64,000 bases of DNA from Melanocharis versteri. Lineage: Eukaryota > Chordata > Aves > Passeriformes > Melanocharitidae. Location: contig VZTG01003201.1 of the NCBI GenBank assembly GCA_013397845.1, positions 668,522 to 732,521 on the forward strand, in the 5' to 3' direction. A model generated the notes under the pieces. It did no database searches, was not told the origin of the DNA, and was given only the letters and a program-made list of their open reading frames with translations. Each line of letters begins with the position of its first letter. Positions within the stretch are counted from its first letter, which is position 1. The position numbers and the translations under genes were made by a program. Positions 46,080 through 60,130 of the stretch are shown here, piece by piece.

Positions 46080-49000
46080 TGCGGCTCATAAGTACCTGTA
46101 GGATACGTACGTACCCGTGGGTCTTGGTAATTTACAAGCCTGCTCGCAATTTGTTTAAAAGAAAAATGGACACGCACACGGCACGTGTTCAACCATCTGT
46201 TGAAACCAGGGAGCGCAGTCTGTTCGCAGTTACTATAAAAGGAAGATGGAGCTCGCTCTCTCTTGCTGCCCTTGTTAAACTTGTTGTTTAGGAAATTGTT
46301 TAAATGTCTGCTTATAAATAACTGGATCGTAAAAGGTCTTAGTTTGCACAGCATGCTGATGATGTGGAAGTCCTTCAGATTTTGTGATTTGGACACCGCC
46401 GTACCGAAGAACTGAACTGAAATAGGCAAGGCACTTGGTGTCATCTAATGGCTATTTTGTGATCTCCTCTGATGAATTTTACGGAAAGCTCTGATGAATT
46501 TTTATAATTACACGTGGAAACGGATTTTAGTAAGAGCTAGGATTCTGTATGTAAATTGCAAGCTGCCTAAGTACTCACTTGGCCACACATTGCCACTCTT
46601 GCCAGTGGAATTCATGCAGTGCAGTTTGTGATAACGTGGGTCCAAAGAAGAGTTCTACTTTGAGTTTTTGCTGATCGTAGAGTCATCACTTACTGTTGAG
46701 AAAAATACTGTTTCTAGTAATCAGTCATGTCATCTGACAATTTGGAGGGGGGGTGCCTTGCTTTTTAGTTTCTCCAAGCCCACTTCCAACAGTTTGTGGG
46801 AGACCAGAAAGTTTGAATTGCCGCTTTAGAGAGGTTTTAGATCTAATTCTATGAAAGGGCTTTGCACTCGATAGTAGGATTTTACAAAACTCATTTGACA
46901 ACTTACAGTGGCATAACACTGGTTAACTATAAATTTTATTTTATTTTTTTAATTCTAGTATATAATACCTTATATTGAACTTACTTGTGAGTTATGTGGA
47001 CAGTAAAATAACAGCATCTAAAAGCTTGATCATATGAGTGCTCAAAAGGCAAATCCAATAGTTTCACTGTCTCATGTTCATGATACCTGATTTGAGCTGT
47101 TGTTCAGAAAGTACCTAATAATTACTAAAATGTATTATATTAACTTTCTGTACAATGTTTAAGTGGTGTTTTGGCTGGGAAGACTTGAACTTTGCCAAGA
47201 TTTTGTCTTTGGTAAGGGAAAAAGTCATTATGCCAATGCTAAAATGATTTCTGGTAAGTGATTTTCTTAAGTATGTACTTCAGATAACATTTTCAGAGCT
47301 ATGTTCTTGTACACAAACCTACAATCCCAAGTAGATCTTTCCAAAATTCCACTTTTATGGTTAGAGCTTTTCTCAGCTTTAATTGCGAGGGAAAAATTAG
47401 GCTTGTCGAAAGCATGTCTGATTTCTCACACAGAAACATTTTATCAGTTGGATGCAACATGGTCACACTCAGAGAGTGAGCATTTCAGCTGATATTCAGG
47501 TTGGCAGCTTCCTCAGCTAGCAAACATCATTAGTTCTAAAGATGCAAGTCTTCTTTCTTAAGTAGTATTTTCAGCAGACACATGTATTCAGGTTCTGCAA
47601 TTTCTTTGAAATAAGTGAAATATTTATGTAAACTTCATACCAAGGAGTTCAGTTTGTCAGGTATGGGCAAAAATGTGTACATCCGTTTTACTTGAATATG
47701 CTGCATTCTGAAGAACTTTCTGAAATAGTTTTATCCAGCAATGTAGATTTGATTCAATTTTTGTCATTTACAAGACACTGTATCAGTTTTATTTTATGAC
47801 AAGAGAGACCTTTCTTTGAGCTGTGGGGGAGAAGATGCTGTTTTCCAGTCTGTAACTTAGTGTGAGTTAGGAAGGCGGTAAGGAACCATACTGCTTTATT
47901 GAAATATATTTTATTCCAATACCAGGCTGGTCTTCTGTGTTAGATTAAAATTATGGGATTGTTCTTGTGTTTTCAGCAGATTTTTTTTGGTTCGAATTTT
48001 CTTTGGGGAGCATTACACTTTAGTTTTATATCCACATTTGACTCAGAATTACCTCGATGTATAACTTTTATCAAAAGCAGTAGGGAGCAGGCCTATTTAC
48101 ACCTTAGTTATGTGAATGAAATATTATTTCATTGTAATTAACTACAGCAATTTTTTTTAATTTCTTTTCTTAGTCAAACTTGGATGATTATAAAACCCAA
48201 GTGTACATATAAAATAATAGCGCTGTCTTTAAGTGCTAAAGAGACAGGGACTTTTACAAATCAAACAGAACATCTATAAGACAAGTTAATATCAAGGATT
48301 ATGATGCCAAGAATGTTTAATGTAAAGAAAAGTGGAAAGGATTCTCAAACATTGTGGGAAAGGGTAACCTTCTTTCCTTGCTGAATAATGAAATCAAGTA
48401 ATTCTTAAATATCTAGCTCACATTTCAGTAAATGAATTCCTTAAGCAACCAATTAGCCTGGTACAGAAATTTAAGCTTAAAGGAGACACCTTAAAATTAC
48501 TGAATCTTATTTGATGGAAAAGGTTTAAATTTGTAATTAAAGTGTTAATATTGTGTCTTCATCAACAGTGTGTAGTTTGCAAACAGGGAGTTTCCCTGAG
48601 GCACTCATGAATGTAGACAGAGTTACTTCAGCTCCACTTCTGAAGTAACAGAGGCATTAATAGTAATGATCACATGAAGTTTCACTGTGTGGTAAGAAAC
48701 AATGATCTCTCAAAGCCTTCTGTTATTACTTTGCACAGCCACGTTGCCAAATCTGTGAAACTGTACAAGTGTTTCCACAGTCAGGTAAAAGCAAAAGTTA
48801 GCCACAAGGTTGCTAAGTTTAATGTAAGGGATGGTTAACAATTAATTACATTCTCAGAGTAACTTTTTAGAAAATGGTTCCCGGCTGTTTTAGAGAGAGA
48901 TTAAACCTTATTGTAACATTCAGTCTTTTGGATTTTTCAAGCCACAGACAAGTTTGCAATTAAATTGTGGATTTCCATATAGCAAATAGTTGTACTGCCA

Positions 49001-49886
49001 ATAGACTTCAACTTTTTGATTACTCTTTGCCAAGCCTCTTATCAGCTCAGCAGAAAACAGGTATTCACAAACTAGAGTGAAAAACATTGCCTAAATTTTT
49101 CAAAACACTCACCTGTAAGCAGTAGTCCATGTTAATTAAAATATGGAGTAGACATAAAAACTTCTTAGAGGAGTAATAGTATTTTTTGTTGTCTGTTTCA
49201 TAAACAAAGTTGTTAAAATCTTCGGGGTTTTTTTCAGCAGCTTGTTCCTCACTTTTTGGTTTTGGAGCTTTTTACTGTATTTTTTTAATTAGTAAAAGAA
49301 ACATAATAGAGCTGGTTGAAAACAGAATAGCAAAATACCTTAAATTGAGACTTCCTCTCTCAGGTTTGTTTTCCAGAAAACTGGGCAAATGCATAGTTAC
49401 ATTTGTCTATTTTTCCAATCTGCCCCTGAGGTGAGAGGGGTAATTGCATGAAAAAGAGACTTTGTGTCAAAGTTCAGCAACAACAAATTAAAGTCAACTT
49501 CGAAGCAGTTTCTCTGTTTACAGGAAACATTTCAAGCAGTCAACTGTCTCTAGACAGTGTACTTTTTATTGTGTTAGAGAAGGAAAGAAATGCATGGATT
49601 TTTGCAGTATTAGAGTTTACCTGGAGGGAAATAAGGAAATTAATAAGAAGCAAGGTAACTGCTATTTATCTACTTCCCTAAGAAATAAACGAACATACTG
49701 TGTGAGTATGACTCTTAGAGGGTTTATGGGAGGGCAGTGTGCGTATCTTTTCAATTATTATTATTTTCTTTTACCTGGCAGTCTCTGGTGAGACTGCGTT
49801 CTTGTTTCATAGGGTATAAGAGCATTTGTGCCACAGATGAAGATACAACTGGCAGCAATCACACATCACTTCTTTATTCTTGGCTT

Positions 49887-49957
49887 GTTGCTGGTAACTA
49901 GTTGTTATAGCAACTGTGACGTTACCCTGGCAGGTTGACCTCCCAGTAGAGTATAAA
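49887..49957 (+). promoter_or_regulatory. Candidate RFX X-box pair + CRE + TATA cluster
   Basis: GTTGCTGGTAAC (49887-49898) and GTTGTTATAGCAAC (49901-49914) both resemble the palindromic RFX X-box (GTTGCCATGGCAAC). Two bases on comes TGACGTTA (49917-49924), a CRE-like site, and TATAAA follows at 49952-49957. Order and spacing are promoter-like. Inferred from motifs only; each is short enough to occur by chance. Confidence 0.35.
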
Positions 49958-52014
49958 GCAGAGGAGTATGTCATGTGTAGCATACATATTCAGCAATCCA
50001 AGTGGTTGGTATTTGCAACTCCTTCATATGTACTTATACCTACACAAAGCTGAAGAAGAGTTTGAGTCTGAGTAAACTGGGATCACTAAAAGGGGAATGG
50101 AAGGAAAATGAACTCCCTCTAATGATGCCTTTGCAGGACATTGTCACTGTCTGGATGTGTTTGAGAGCTATGTAGTGATATGATCCATGTGGGAATAATA
50201 TGGTGCTGTCATATATGAACCTAAGTAGTGAAAAATGAAAGAACTGCTGAGACCTAATACCACTGCTACTGACATATGACTGAGAGCCCATACATTAGTA
50301 GACTATTAGAGTAAATTTTAGAGTATTGTTAACATTTTAAAACCAAGTTAAATTTGACATGAGTACTGCAGGTGCCATATAACTATTTCTATAAACCCTG
50401 GGTTTGTTTAGACTGTATTCCTCAGTAGAAAAATCAATTGACAGTGGTAGACACCAATTACTAATACAAGGTTGTTTTGCCCACAAGCTGTTTGCAGAGA
50501 TAATCATAATATATGCCACCTAGATAATGCATGATATCAGGCTGCCTAATGTAAACCACTGTGCATCATGTAAGTCACCTAGCATGTGGCTTGTAAAGCA
50601 AGTTTTCGCAGGGCAGGAAAAACCCTAAGGACAACACATGTTGATACAACTAGGATACTAGTAATAGTTTTTCATTCTCACTGTGAAATAATTCAGTTGG
50701 AAATTTAAGAAATTTGGATCCCAGGAGAATAAAAATGGACTGAATTCCATTGTTTTCTCCTCTCACTGTCAAAATTATGTCCATACTAATATTTAACTTC
50801 ATTTAGTATAGTAAGTTGATCCTACAATGCAGCTGTTTCAGAAGTAGGTTTTAATTTTCTGAAATTGCTGCTGCCTGTGTTGGGGTTTTTTTTTTAATTC
50901 AGTAGGTCTTGAAACCTACCTTCTTACAAGGGATGGTATGGGAAGATTAATTAAATCTGTAATTCTGCATTAATTTCTTTAGAACTCATTTATGCAAATT
51001 ATAACAGTTATCAAAAACATACTGATGATCTGTACCTGAAACCTGAGCTCCAAGTAGTCGGTGTAGATGTCAGGATACAATATAGATTGTAGGTATAGGC
51101 TCAGAAGAGCTTGTTTGCTGCTTTCTTTTATATTTCATATAAAGTCTTTCTCCAAGACAGAAAAGCAATGTTTCAATTACTCATTCTGCTCTGGAATATA
51201 TTTGCCTTTTAATAAATGCTTGGTATGTGTAAAGTCATATTTTTAAGTGATTTTTCTCCTGTTTGTGATAATTTGTTTTTACCAGTTAAGCTATAATGGC
51301 ATCTGTTCTATTAAACTCCTTTTACAGCTTAAGACCAATAGCAAATACTGCAAGTCTTAAACATGTTACCTTTAACTGTCAAACAACGTAGGCAGTAGTA
51401 AGGTGTTTTTTAGTTTTTAGTTTGAATACACATATCATTGCAAATCTGTTCATATTATGAATTAAAGTTGCGTAGCATTCCAATCATACCATTCAGTCTT
51501 GAGTTAACAAGAACTACCAATTTTTATAAAAAGTATCTAAATGGGTCAACATAAGCGTTGAGGAGACCCGGGGTATGGATCCATGCATTTTTAAGTAGGA
51601 GAATACTAGCTGTGAATTCAATAGCAATGTACCTGTAAATGTGAAAACATCACAATTTATGTAAGTTTGGAAACTTGCAAAATGCCTGAACTTTTGAAGT
51701 TCTTTCTTTAAAAAAAAAAAAAAAGGCAAAAACCACCACAGCTGCCTTTACCTTTTATTTTCACTTGCATTAATTATATAATACATGCAAAATACACATT
51801 CTTTTCTGTGTTGGCTAGTTCCAATTTACAATAATAGCCTTGAAGCCATCAGCCACCATTCTTCCCTCCACATGTGCATACGCAAGTGTATTCTGTGCAA
51901 GTAAACTACAGTGTACTCTTCACCTCCTACAAAGGATTTTTATTGGCGAGAGCTTAAGGAAAAATAGAAGAGAAGCAGACTGTTGGCTTTTATTGCTGTG
52001 TTTTGGTGCGTTTG

Positions 52015-52510
52015 TCAGAGTGATAGATTTTCTCGACGGAAGTTCTGGCTGGTTCAGCTGCAGCGGACGACTCGGAGCAGCAGGTGGCGGTGGCCGCTGC
52101 TCTGGAAGGAGCCTGTCCTGTAGGGAATCCTGGCCCACAGCCCACCCATCCCAATCCTGGCTTTTCTCGGCCACTGCCCCACTGCGGTCAGACACGCACG
52201 GCTGAGCTGCTCCTGCTGCACCGGGCCCCCAGCAGCAGCCACGTCTCTGCTGCCTGCCTGGTGCTCAGCGCTGAAATCAGGCTCGGCGCAGCTGAGAGGC
52301 AGGAACGCCTCACAGCTATTCTTCCTGGCTTCCTTTCCTAACCACTGTGCAGGGATATAAGGCCAGATAAGACTGGGCAAGAGAGTTGTTTATATTGTCA
52401 TGGAAGGTGTGTAAAATAAAAGTTAGGGCGTGAAGTCTAACTGGCCTTCTGTGCACAGTCCTCATACAGCTTCCTGGGGCACAGTCTTCATACAGCTCTT
52501 ATCTTGACCA
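52015..52510 (+). promoter_or_regulatory. GC-rich intronic patch with TATA, GATA and AATAAA signals
   Basis: An isolated CpG-containing block (about 52020-52345) in AT-rich intron. It is followed by ATATAAG (52355-52361), a perfect GATA-factor site AGATAAG (52365-52371), AATAAA (near 52417) and a second GATA site (AGATAAG on the minus strand, 52498-52504). A 20-odd-bp direct repeat (CACAGTC-T-TCATACAGCTT type) spans 52454-52500. It could be an old LTR (TATA then poly-A signal) or an alternative promoter/enhancer of NT5C3A. The sequence does not decide. Confidence 0.35.
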
Positions 52511-55189
52511 GTTGCTGGATGTCAGTCTCTTTCTCCCATCCAAAAGCCATCAATCACCAGGGGTCAGCTGCTGTAAAACATCAGAGAACTTATCATTGCA
52601 GTAGGCAAATTTTTAGTTCAATGTCTATCATGCAGCAGCTTGACGGGCTGTGTGCCATTAAGTTGGAATCTGTGGCTGTTTTGTTAGTCAACTCTTTCTT
52701 AGGTTATCTGTGTGGAGCTTCTGACTGTTCAAGAAAAAATATCAGTGCCCATTAAAAGTCCACAGAATTTTCTTAATTTGGCTAATCATCAAGAGTGCTT
52801 TATATGAATGCCAAAAAAAAAGAAGTTGTTTTTCAGTACAAGTGGACATATGATTAAGGTTGCAGCACACAGGATAAAGAAGACACCATGTTTGAATACT
52901 TAAAGTAACTATATTATTTTCATTCACTAATGCCTCAAAAGAAGAGATAATTGCAGTGACTTACCTCAGACAATAATTACAAAAATAATTTTAAGTAACA
53001 CTTATCTAAATTATAGAAATAATACCTATTGCTTGAAGGAAGTGTGGCTTCTACTTTCATATATATCAATCTTTTAAAAAATAATTAATTTGTTTAATTT
53101 ATTGTTTTATTTTATTTTTAAAGGGCTAAGGCAAAGCCCAGACTTGGACACTGAAGATTGATTAAGTGTCTGAATACAGACTTTCAGACTTCCTGAGCTG
53201 GGTTTGCCACCAAGAAAATTCCTGTACAAATGTACTCGTTCTTACTTGTTTCCCACTCATTAACTGTAATTTCCTTCCTGCACCCTTATATAAAGATCGG
53301 TTTGTCTGCTCTTCAAATTGGATCGCTGAAATAATCCAAGTTTATTTGTGGTTTAGGTTTTTTTACCCAGGAGTTGTTTTGCTCCACCTTAATCTGACAG
53401 AATTAATACCACTGAAATGTTCCATTGACCTTGTTCCCTTAAAGCTTTCCCTCTTTATCAGAAATCTACTAAACTAAACTTACCAGACTAAAAATGTCAT
53501 TTTTTCACTCAGCAGCTATTATCGCAACACTTACTATTACCAGCTGCATCTGCCTTTGCAATGAGTATCACTGATGGGTAAGCCTCAGTTTGGTCTGCAT
53601 GTTCCCATGGAAAAATTGTACATGAAACTGAAGGGTAGGAAGTAGCGCAAAGCAGTAGCAGTATCAGTACTTTAGCAGTAGTAGAGTGCAAAGAATGGCA
53701 GTGGTAGTGTTATTACCTGTTGGTTTCGAACACTTCCAGAAGGCAAGTATATAGAGATACAAGAAATAAGGAGCATCCAAGTGCATCTTTGAATGGATCC
53801 AGCAGTAAGAAACACCCATAAAATAATGAGACACAGAGTTGAAACAATCCTTCGTCCTTCAAGTCATGATGCTTATACCTGTTATCTTTAAAAGGAGTGT
53901 TTGGTAGCTGTATTTCATCTTTAGATTTAATGGATTTTTTTTTTCAAGAACTTTTAAAAAGGATTTGTAATAAAAGAGAACTTAACAGTTAAAAACTTCA
54001 TTAGTTTTAATGTGTAATTTAACTAGAATATTATATTAGCACTACATTCTTACATGTAGTGTCTGGTAATGTATTGTAGATTAAACTTTGTCCTGCTGAC
54101 TTTGCTTTCAAACTCAAATTTCAAACTGAGTCCCACAACTCCACTATTCAAGGGTCAGAGTTTATTTGATCTAGATACAGCATTCTTAGGTTTAGTGGAA
54201 AAAAATCTAAGCAAATTTTTTTTTTTCTTAGAAGCAGATAAGAGAAGAAGAGAATCAGCAACAACTGCTTCAGTCCAAGCCTTGGCCTTAATGCAAATTC
54301 CATTCTAGACAGTGTTACATGGAAAGGTTCTAGAGAAACAAACATTTGTTTAAGTTCTTTCAATGCATGTCCATGTAGATATATACAGGATATTTAAGTA
54401 TAGAAGGTATACATGAGATTGTACAGTTTGGGGGGAAAATAGTATAGCTCATCAAAATTACATTATTATGCAAGGGGAGCTTTTGCATACCTGATAGTTA
54501 ATTAAGTATTTGTAAATGCAATACATTATATTTACATACTGCCAGTTCTTAGAATTCTACACTGTTTGCCTAGGTATTTTGAAGAAAGTTTATTTGTACC
54601 AACAGCCTCACCTGTAAGCATTAAGAAAGCACTAGATTCTGTATAATGTGAGAGGGAAATGGATCTTTCAGACAGGCAGACTCCAACATACTCCATAGCA
54701 GTATTAAAGGAAAATGAGAGTACCACTCAAATTAAAAAATTCCTATTTGTCAAAAATGAATTTTCTATATCTGTGTTCTCAGAAGAAGAACTGGCAAGAA
54801 AAAGGAAGGATGGGGTTAAAACTAAGATACTTGTGATTAAACTGAAACACTGTCATGAAGAGCAAATGATTCTCCCTGTCATCACATGTTACAAACAGGG
54901 AGTGTTGTCTTGCCTTCCATGAAAAGTCTTAGCTGATACAGATAGAATCATCTGTCTTGTAATGGTCTATAGCAGAGGCCCAAAGAAAGCATAGGAAAGG
55001 GGTGAATTGTCATGAATGTTTTTCGTAGAATGATTTCTCTGCCTCCAGCAGCTTGTGTTTCAGAGACAGTGTCTGTAATTTTAGATGAGCTTTTGTTCAT
55101 GTTATTACCCAGTACTATTTTAAGGCTGTGTAAATTTACAGTATCACCAAAAAGGAATTCCACATTTTACTACCTTACCTAATTGTGTG

Positions 55190-55510
55190 ACTTGTAGCTG
55201 GCTCCTTTAATTTGTTTTGAGTCTACCTCCTCTTAATTTTAGTTGATGACCTCTACCTCTTACATTGGAAGAGATAGTGAACAATCTTTCCCTATTAACC
55301 CTTTCTAAGCCATCCTGTAATTTCCAGGTGAAGGAATTCTATTAATATTCAGTTGTTCATCGTCTGAATCTTTTCTCACGGCTCATTTGTACTGCCCTTC
55401 TCAGGACCTTTTCCATTTCTAGTCTATTCCCTGTAAGGTAGAGAAACCAGAACTGTATTTGGTATTTAAGCTGCAAGTTCATAACGGAATTATATCAGTT
55501 TTATCCAGAA
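55190..55510 (-). mobile_element. Ancient CR1/L3-like LINE relic
   Basis: Plus-strand text TGAGTCTACCTCCTCTTAAT, GAACAATCTTTCCCTATTAA, GGACCTTTTCCATTTCTAGT and GAGAAACCAGAACTGTATTT reads as the reverse complement of the CR1/L3 lineage known from turtles, crocodilians and (as L3) mammals. It is clearly distinct from the typical avian CR1 copies elsewhere in the window. No coding capacity. Confidence 0.65.
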
Positions 55511-57674
55511 AGCACTGGGAAGAATAGACATCAGTGGAATATATGCATAAAGGCCAAGAAAAAAGCCTCCATTTCCTTCTGCCCAGTAATGAAAGAGTGT
55601 CACAACCTTGATTTCTTCTTCCAATCCTGGTGCTTTAGAAGCTATTTTTAAATTTTAAGTGTAGTGTAATAGATTGTATTGATCTGAACCTGCTTACATT
55701 TAGAATTTTTTTTTTTTTTTTACAAGGGCAGGAGAGAAACAATGAAGATAAAAAAACCCATCAGATTTAATTTGGCTAGGTAGGTGTGGTATTTCCAAGA
55801 TACTCATTGGAACTGACTGAAGATCTCTTGATCATTTCCAGGTACTCAATAATAACTAAATAATACATACATTTACTTTTAGCCTGCCAGTTGTAAAGGT
55901 TAATTCTCTCCACAGTGAGGGAATGGGAGCTAAGTACAGAGATGAGATGATTCCCCTAACATACAGAGAAGAAAAGATGACTATCCTGAGCTGTATTCAT
56001 TCATCACAGAACGTACAGAACTGTTCTGCATGTTTTGTACCTCCTATGTTCTCTCAGACTAAATTTGTGCCTGAACTAATAATTGACAGGATCACATGAA
56101 ATACTGGAAATGTAGACCCTGATTACTATTAGTTCTTCATCTTCTTTTAAGATTCAAAATGTCTGTTGATCTATTACCAGCAGAAATCTCTTCTTTTAGA
56201 GTGATTTTGTAAGCACAAGAGGAAGCTGCATAAGGGACAGTGATGCTGCAATATCTTTTATTCTCTCATCGGAGAGGTGTATTTAAACACAAGAAGAATA
56301 AATGCTTAAGGAGTTATTTTAGTGTGTGTGTTGACATTAATAGCTTTGTGTTCAGTACAGCCATAAATGGTCAGACTATTAGATGGTCACCAGTTTTCTC
56401 ATGAACTGTAAAGAAAGCTGGATCTCTGATCAGATCAAGAAAATCTCTATTGAAAAAGTTGTTGAATATGTCTTGTGATACCATTCAGGTTAAGATCCTC
56501 CTTCTTAGCATGTGTCTTCCCTGGATTTATCACAATTTATTGAATTTAGTCTTTAATAAGTTTTTAGCACTTTTTCGTAACAAGTGCTGTTCAAGCTCTT
56601 TCTTTTTAGAATTGCTTACACTCCTCACAAGTGATCTTTGTGATAGACACGCACTTTCATATACAAATCATAGTTCTGTATTGCATCATACCAACTGTAA
56701 ATATGGCTAGCATGGGTTTTTACACCAAACCTGTACTGCAAAGATAAGTGGTATCCAAAATTCCTGCCAGGCAACCTTCTAAACCTTTATGTACCTCAGC
56801 TTCATCAAACTAACCATTGATTTTACTTTCCTTGTAATTGTCACAGATATAAAAAGCTATTCCTGGAACCATTATGCTGCTCATTAACTCAGTTCACTAA
56901 GGCATGAATAATAATCATGTTTGAGTACAGTTGGGTTGTATTGGTTCCTTTCCTGTGCTTGGTCTTGGTACTTGAGTACCAAGGTTCAGGTGCCTTTCCC
57001 TGTCTCATGAGGTTATATCAAGTAGGCTGCTTTGGAAAATATGTACTAAGTAAACTTACTATAAAAGCAAAATAAGACAACAAATACAGTTCTTTAATGT
57101 TTAAAATTGATCCCTACTATAAAGAAAGGTATTGCTCAAGTAAAGTTGAGCAATGTACTAAATATATGGGGATATAGTCAAAGTTCTGTTGTGGTAGGGT
57201 CACCAAACAGGAATAAAAGCTATGAAAAGGAATAAACTCATGAAAAGACACTAGCTAATCTTTACACTGCAGACAGGATTCAATCACCTCTAAATTTTGT
57301 AGGAAATATTCTGATAAGCTACGACCTTTTTCTTGATCTTTGAAAGTTTATGTCAGTTTAGTTGAAGTATTCAATTTATTAGTTAAAGAAAAAGCTCAGC
57401 CTACTTGCTTAGGCAATTTGCCTGTGCTGTGTTAATGTCTTTCCACAAATGAATGCAACTTAGGTCAGGGGTGTGTAAGAACTGGTAGAACCAGTTTTTC
57501 TTTGCTTTAGACTAAAACTTGCAGTGCTTCATATTCGAGAGCATCCTCTACGAACCAAGTTCACCTAACAAACAAGCATATAAAGTTGAACCTTTTCCCA
57601 GTCTTATATAAATGATAAATCATCTAGTGTTTTCAGTGTTGTTCTTTTTTTCCTCTCTCTCTTTTTCTGTGTAG

Positions 57675-57717
57675 AATATTCTGTAGTCAAGATATGGCCC
57701 TCAGCCAAAGAGAAAAG
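57675..57717 (+). other. Exon-like segment in NT5C3A intron 1
   Basis: A long pyrimidine tract (57643-57669) ends in GTGTAG, an unusually good acceptor. The next 43 bp contain ATG in a strong context (57694-57696; G at -3 and +4), eight codons (MALSQREK) and a possible donor GTTAAA after 57717 in phase 0, the phase needed to join NT5C3A exon 2. The donor is weak and no conservation can be checked here. Confidence 0.2.
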
Positions 57718-60130
57718 GTTAAAATAGAACCTATCTGTTGAAATAACTACACCTCTTCAGTTTGTGGTTCTTAAAATATATTTAAATGACCTTCCTTATT
57801 TCGAGAGTAGAAATGTCATGCTGGAGTTTATTTCTCTCTCTTTAAAAAAATCAGTGTTCATTTTAACTCCTCTTTTACCAGACATTAAACACTGTAAAAA
57901 AAATGCTCAAGAGACTGAAATCAGCAGTAATAGAATGTGGTTAGTAGGAGCTGTTGTAATTAAAGTGTTGTACACAAATATTTTTTGGAGTTGCAAAGAC
58001 AGTCTTGTTTTGTAGACAAGCAGTTTCATATACAGCATTTTCATTAAAGTGAAAGTACACTGTTGATAAAGATAGAGTGGATGTTTTTCTAAGAATTAGG
58101 TGTTGGCTGTATTAATGTTTACAGAAATTTTGGTCACGACATTTTCTAGGGCTTTCACTAAAACTGTAATCGTTCATTTAGAATGCTTTCCAATTAGTCT
58201 GGTATACCAAAAAACAGGCTGTAAGAGTTGGATTTAATTTCTGTGACTCTTTTTTTTTAATCTGAGAAAAAATAAAATTAATTTTTTAGAAAGCATCTTG
58301 TTTTTGTTTCCTCAACTTTCTTAAAAAGAAGCTAACTTCCTTTAGATCTTGACAGCACTGGAGTTAAATTTCTCACTGAATCATAGCTGAGAAGTACCAG
58401 AATAGCAATAGGCCAGCTCACTAACCAACCAAATCCCAGCCTCATCTATGAGGTTCACATAACTCATTTATGTATCAGTACCATTGTCACCTTTGAAATA
58501 TATAAAAGCTCAAAGGCAGGTACTTTGCAAATTGAATGTATCAAGTGGTGTCTTGCCCAAACTACAAGATTCATCTAGCAAGCGTATTTTACTTCATTGT
58601 TAATAAGATTTTTTTTTTTAATTGGAAATCTAGCAGTGACACAAGCTGCAGCTTTTTGTTGTGCAAATAATTCATATTTATTCAGGACACTGCGCTATAC
58701 ATACGTTTCCCAAACATTATTATAAAAATATTAATGAAAAGCATGCTGACTATATTAAAATACTATAAAGAGTAATATTCCCTGAATGTTACCTATCACA
58801 AGAGTGTACAAATGATATAACAAGTAGCTCAGTGGTAGCTACGAATCCTGGCAATACCAATGCCAGGTAAGTTCAATTTGCTGTATACAGTCTTTGCAGG
58901 GAGTATGTTATATTTCGAAGGTATCTTTCAAAGTCTCTTGCTGCTTCAGGATACAGCAGACCTTAACATGTACATTTGAGGGGCTCTTGGTCAATTCTAA
59001 GAGGATAAGTGTTGATTAAATTTGCATGTTTTTGTATTAGCTGAAGTATTCACTTCAGTTGTTTTGTTGGCTTAAAACAGAGAACACCCCTGAAAACAAA
59101 ATGAAAGTGCACATGTAGGTCAGATACACTGAGGAATCCTGATAGACTATGTAGTGGCCTACAGTTGGAATGTGGACACAAAACATATGGATCTACTGCG
59201 CCATTCAGAAAGTCTGTTGGGGTTTTTTTTAATGTAGAAAGCACACCATCCTTTGAAGGAAATTTTCATAACTAATGAATTTCTAGAGTCCTGCTACTGT
59301 GGGGGGTTTATATAGCATTACAGGTTTTGTACGTGCTACACTTGTAACCTGCCCTTGCTTCAGCTCTGAGGATTGTGCTGGTCACATTGGTGGCCATGTA
59401 TGAACTGGCCTGATGTTGGTGGTTAGTCCTGGCATCCTGAAACAGGGATAATAAACCTGAGGTTGAACATGAGTTATGGGGTACGATAGAGAAGCTTGCA
59501 CTGCTGCTATAGCAATAGTCAGCTTCGCTTGACACTTACAAGCATTTACACAACTTCAAAGTGTAAAATACAACGAGACAATAGTTCCTTCATCCCCCCA
59601 CTCTAAAAAATATTTCTTTTTAATCCATCTTCTGTGTCACCTAGTTATGGTCTTTGATCAGGCAGCATGCCTAATGACAAACTTCTGAAAGCATGTGGAG
59701 TTGCCATGTCTCCCAAAAATCCTGACAAACAAGGCTCCTTGATTTCCTGGTTCAGTATCACACAGATAATTACAGCAAAAACAAAGATTAATTAATTAAT
59801 TTTCTCCTTCTACATGAATAAACATGTGCTATCTAGTAAACATTAATGAGACCATGTCAATGAAGCTCTAAGAAATTTGTGGCTCTATGCAATCAGAAAT
59901 CCTAAAATACTTGGAAAGATTTTGTAAAAGGGCTAAAATGTAACAAAGTAGTAAACTTCTGCTTTGAAAAGCAAGTGCCTTCCTCTGTTAGAGCAGCCCA
60001 AATTTGCCTGCTGCATCCATGAAAGCTGTTCATTCAGTGAAGGTCAAAGGTTTTGTTGTTGGTGAACCAGCTGATGATCTGTAAGCCCGTCAGGCTGTAC
60101 TGCTGAGCTTAACAAACTGCTGTGCATTGC

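Noticed and set aside
51840..52205. 121-codon plus frame in the GC-rich intronic patch
   Set aside because: No domain, no splice context and composition-driven; the patch is better explained as regulatory or LTR-derived.
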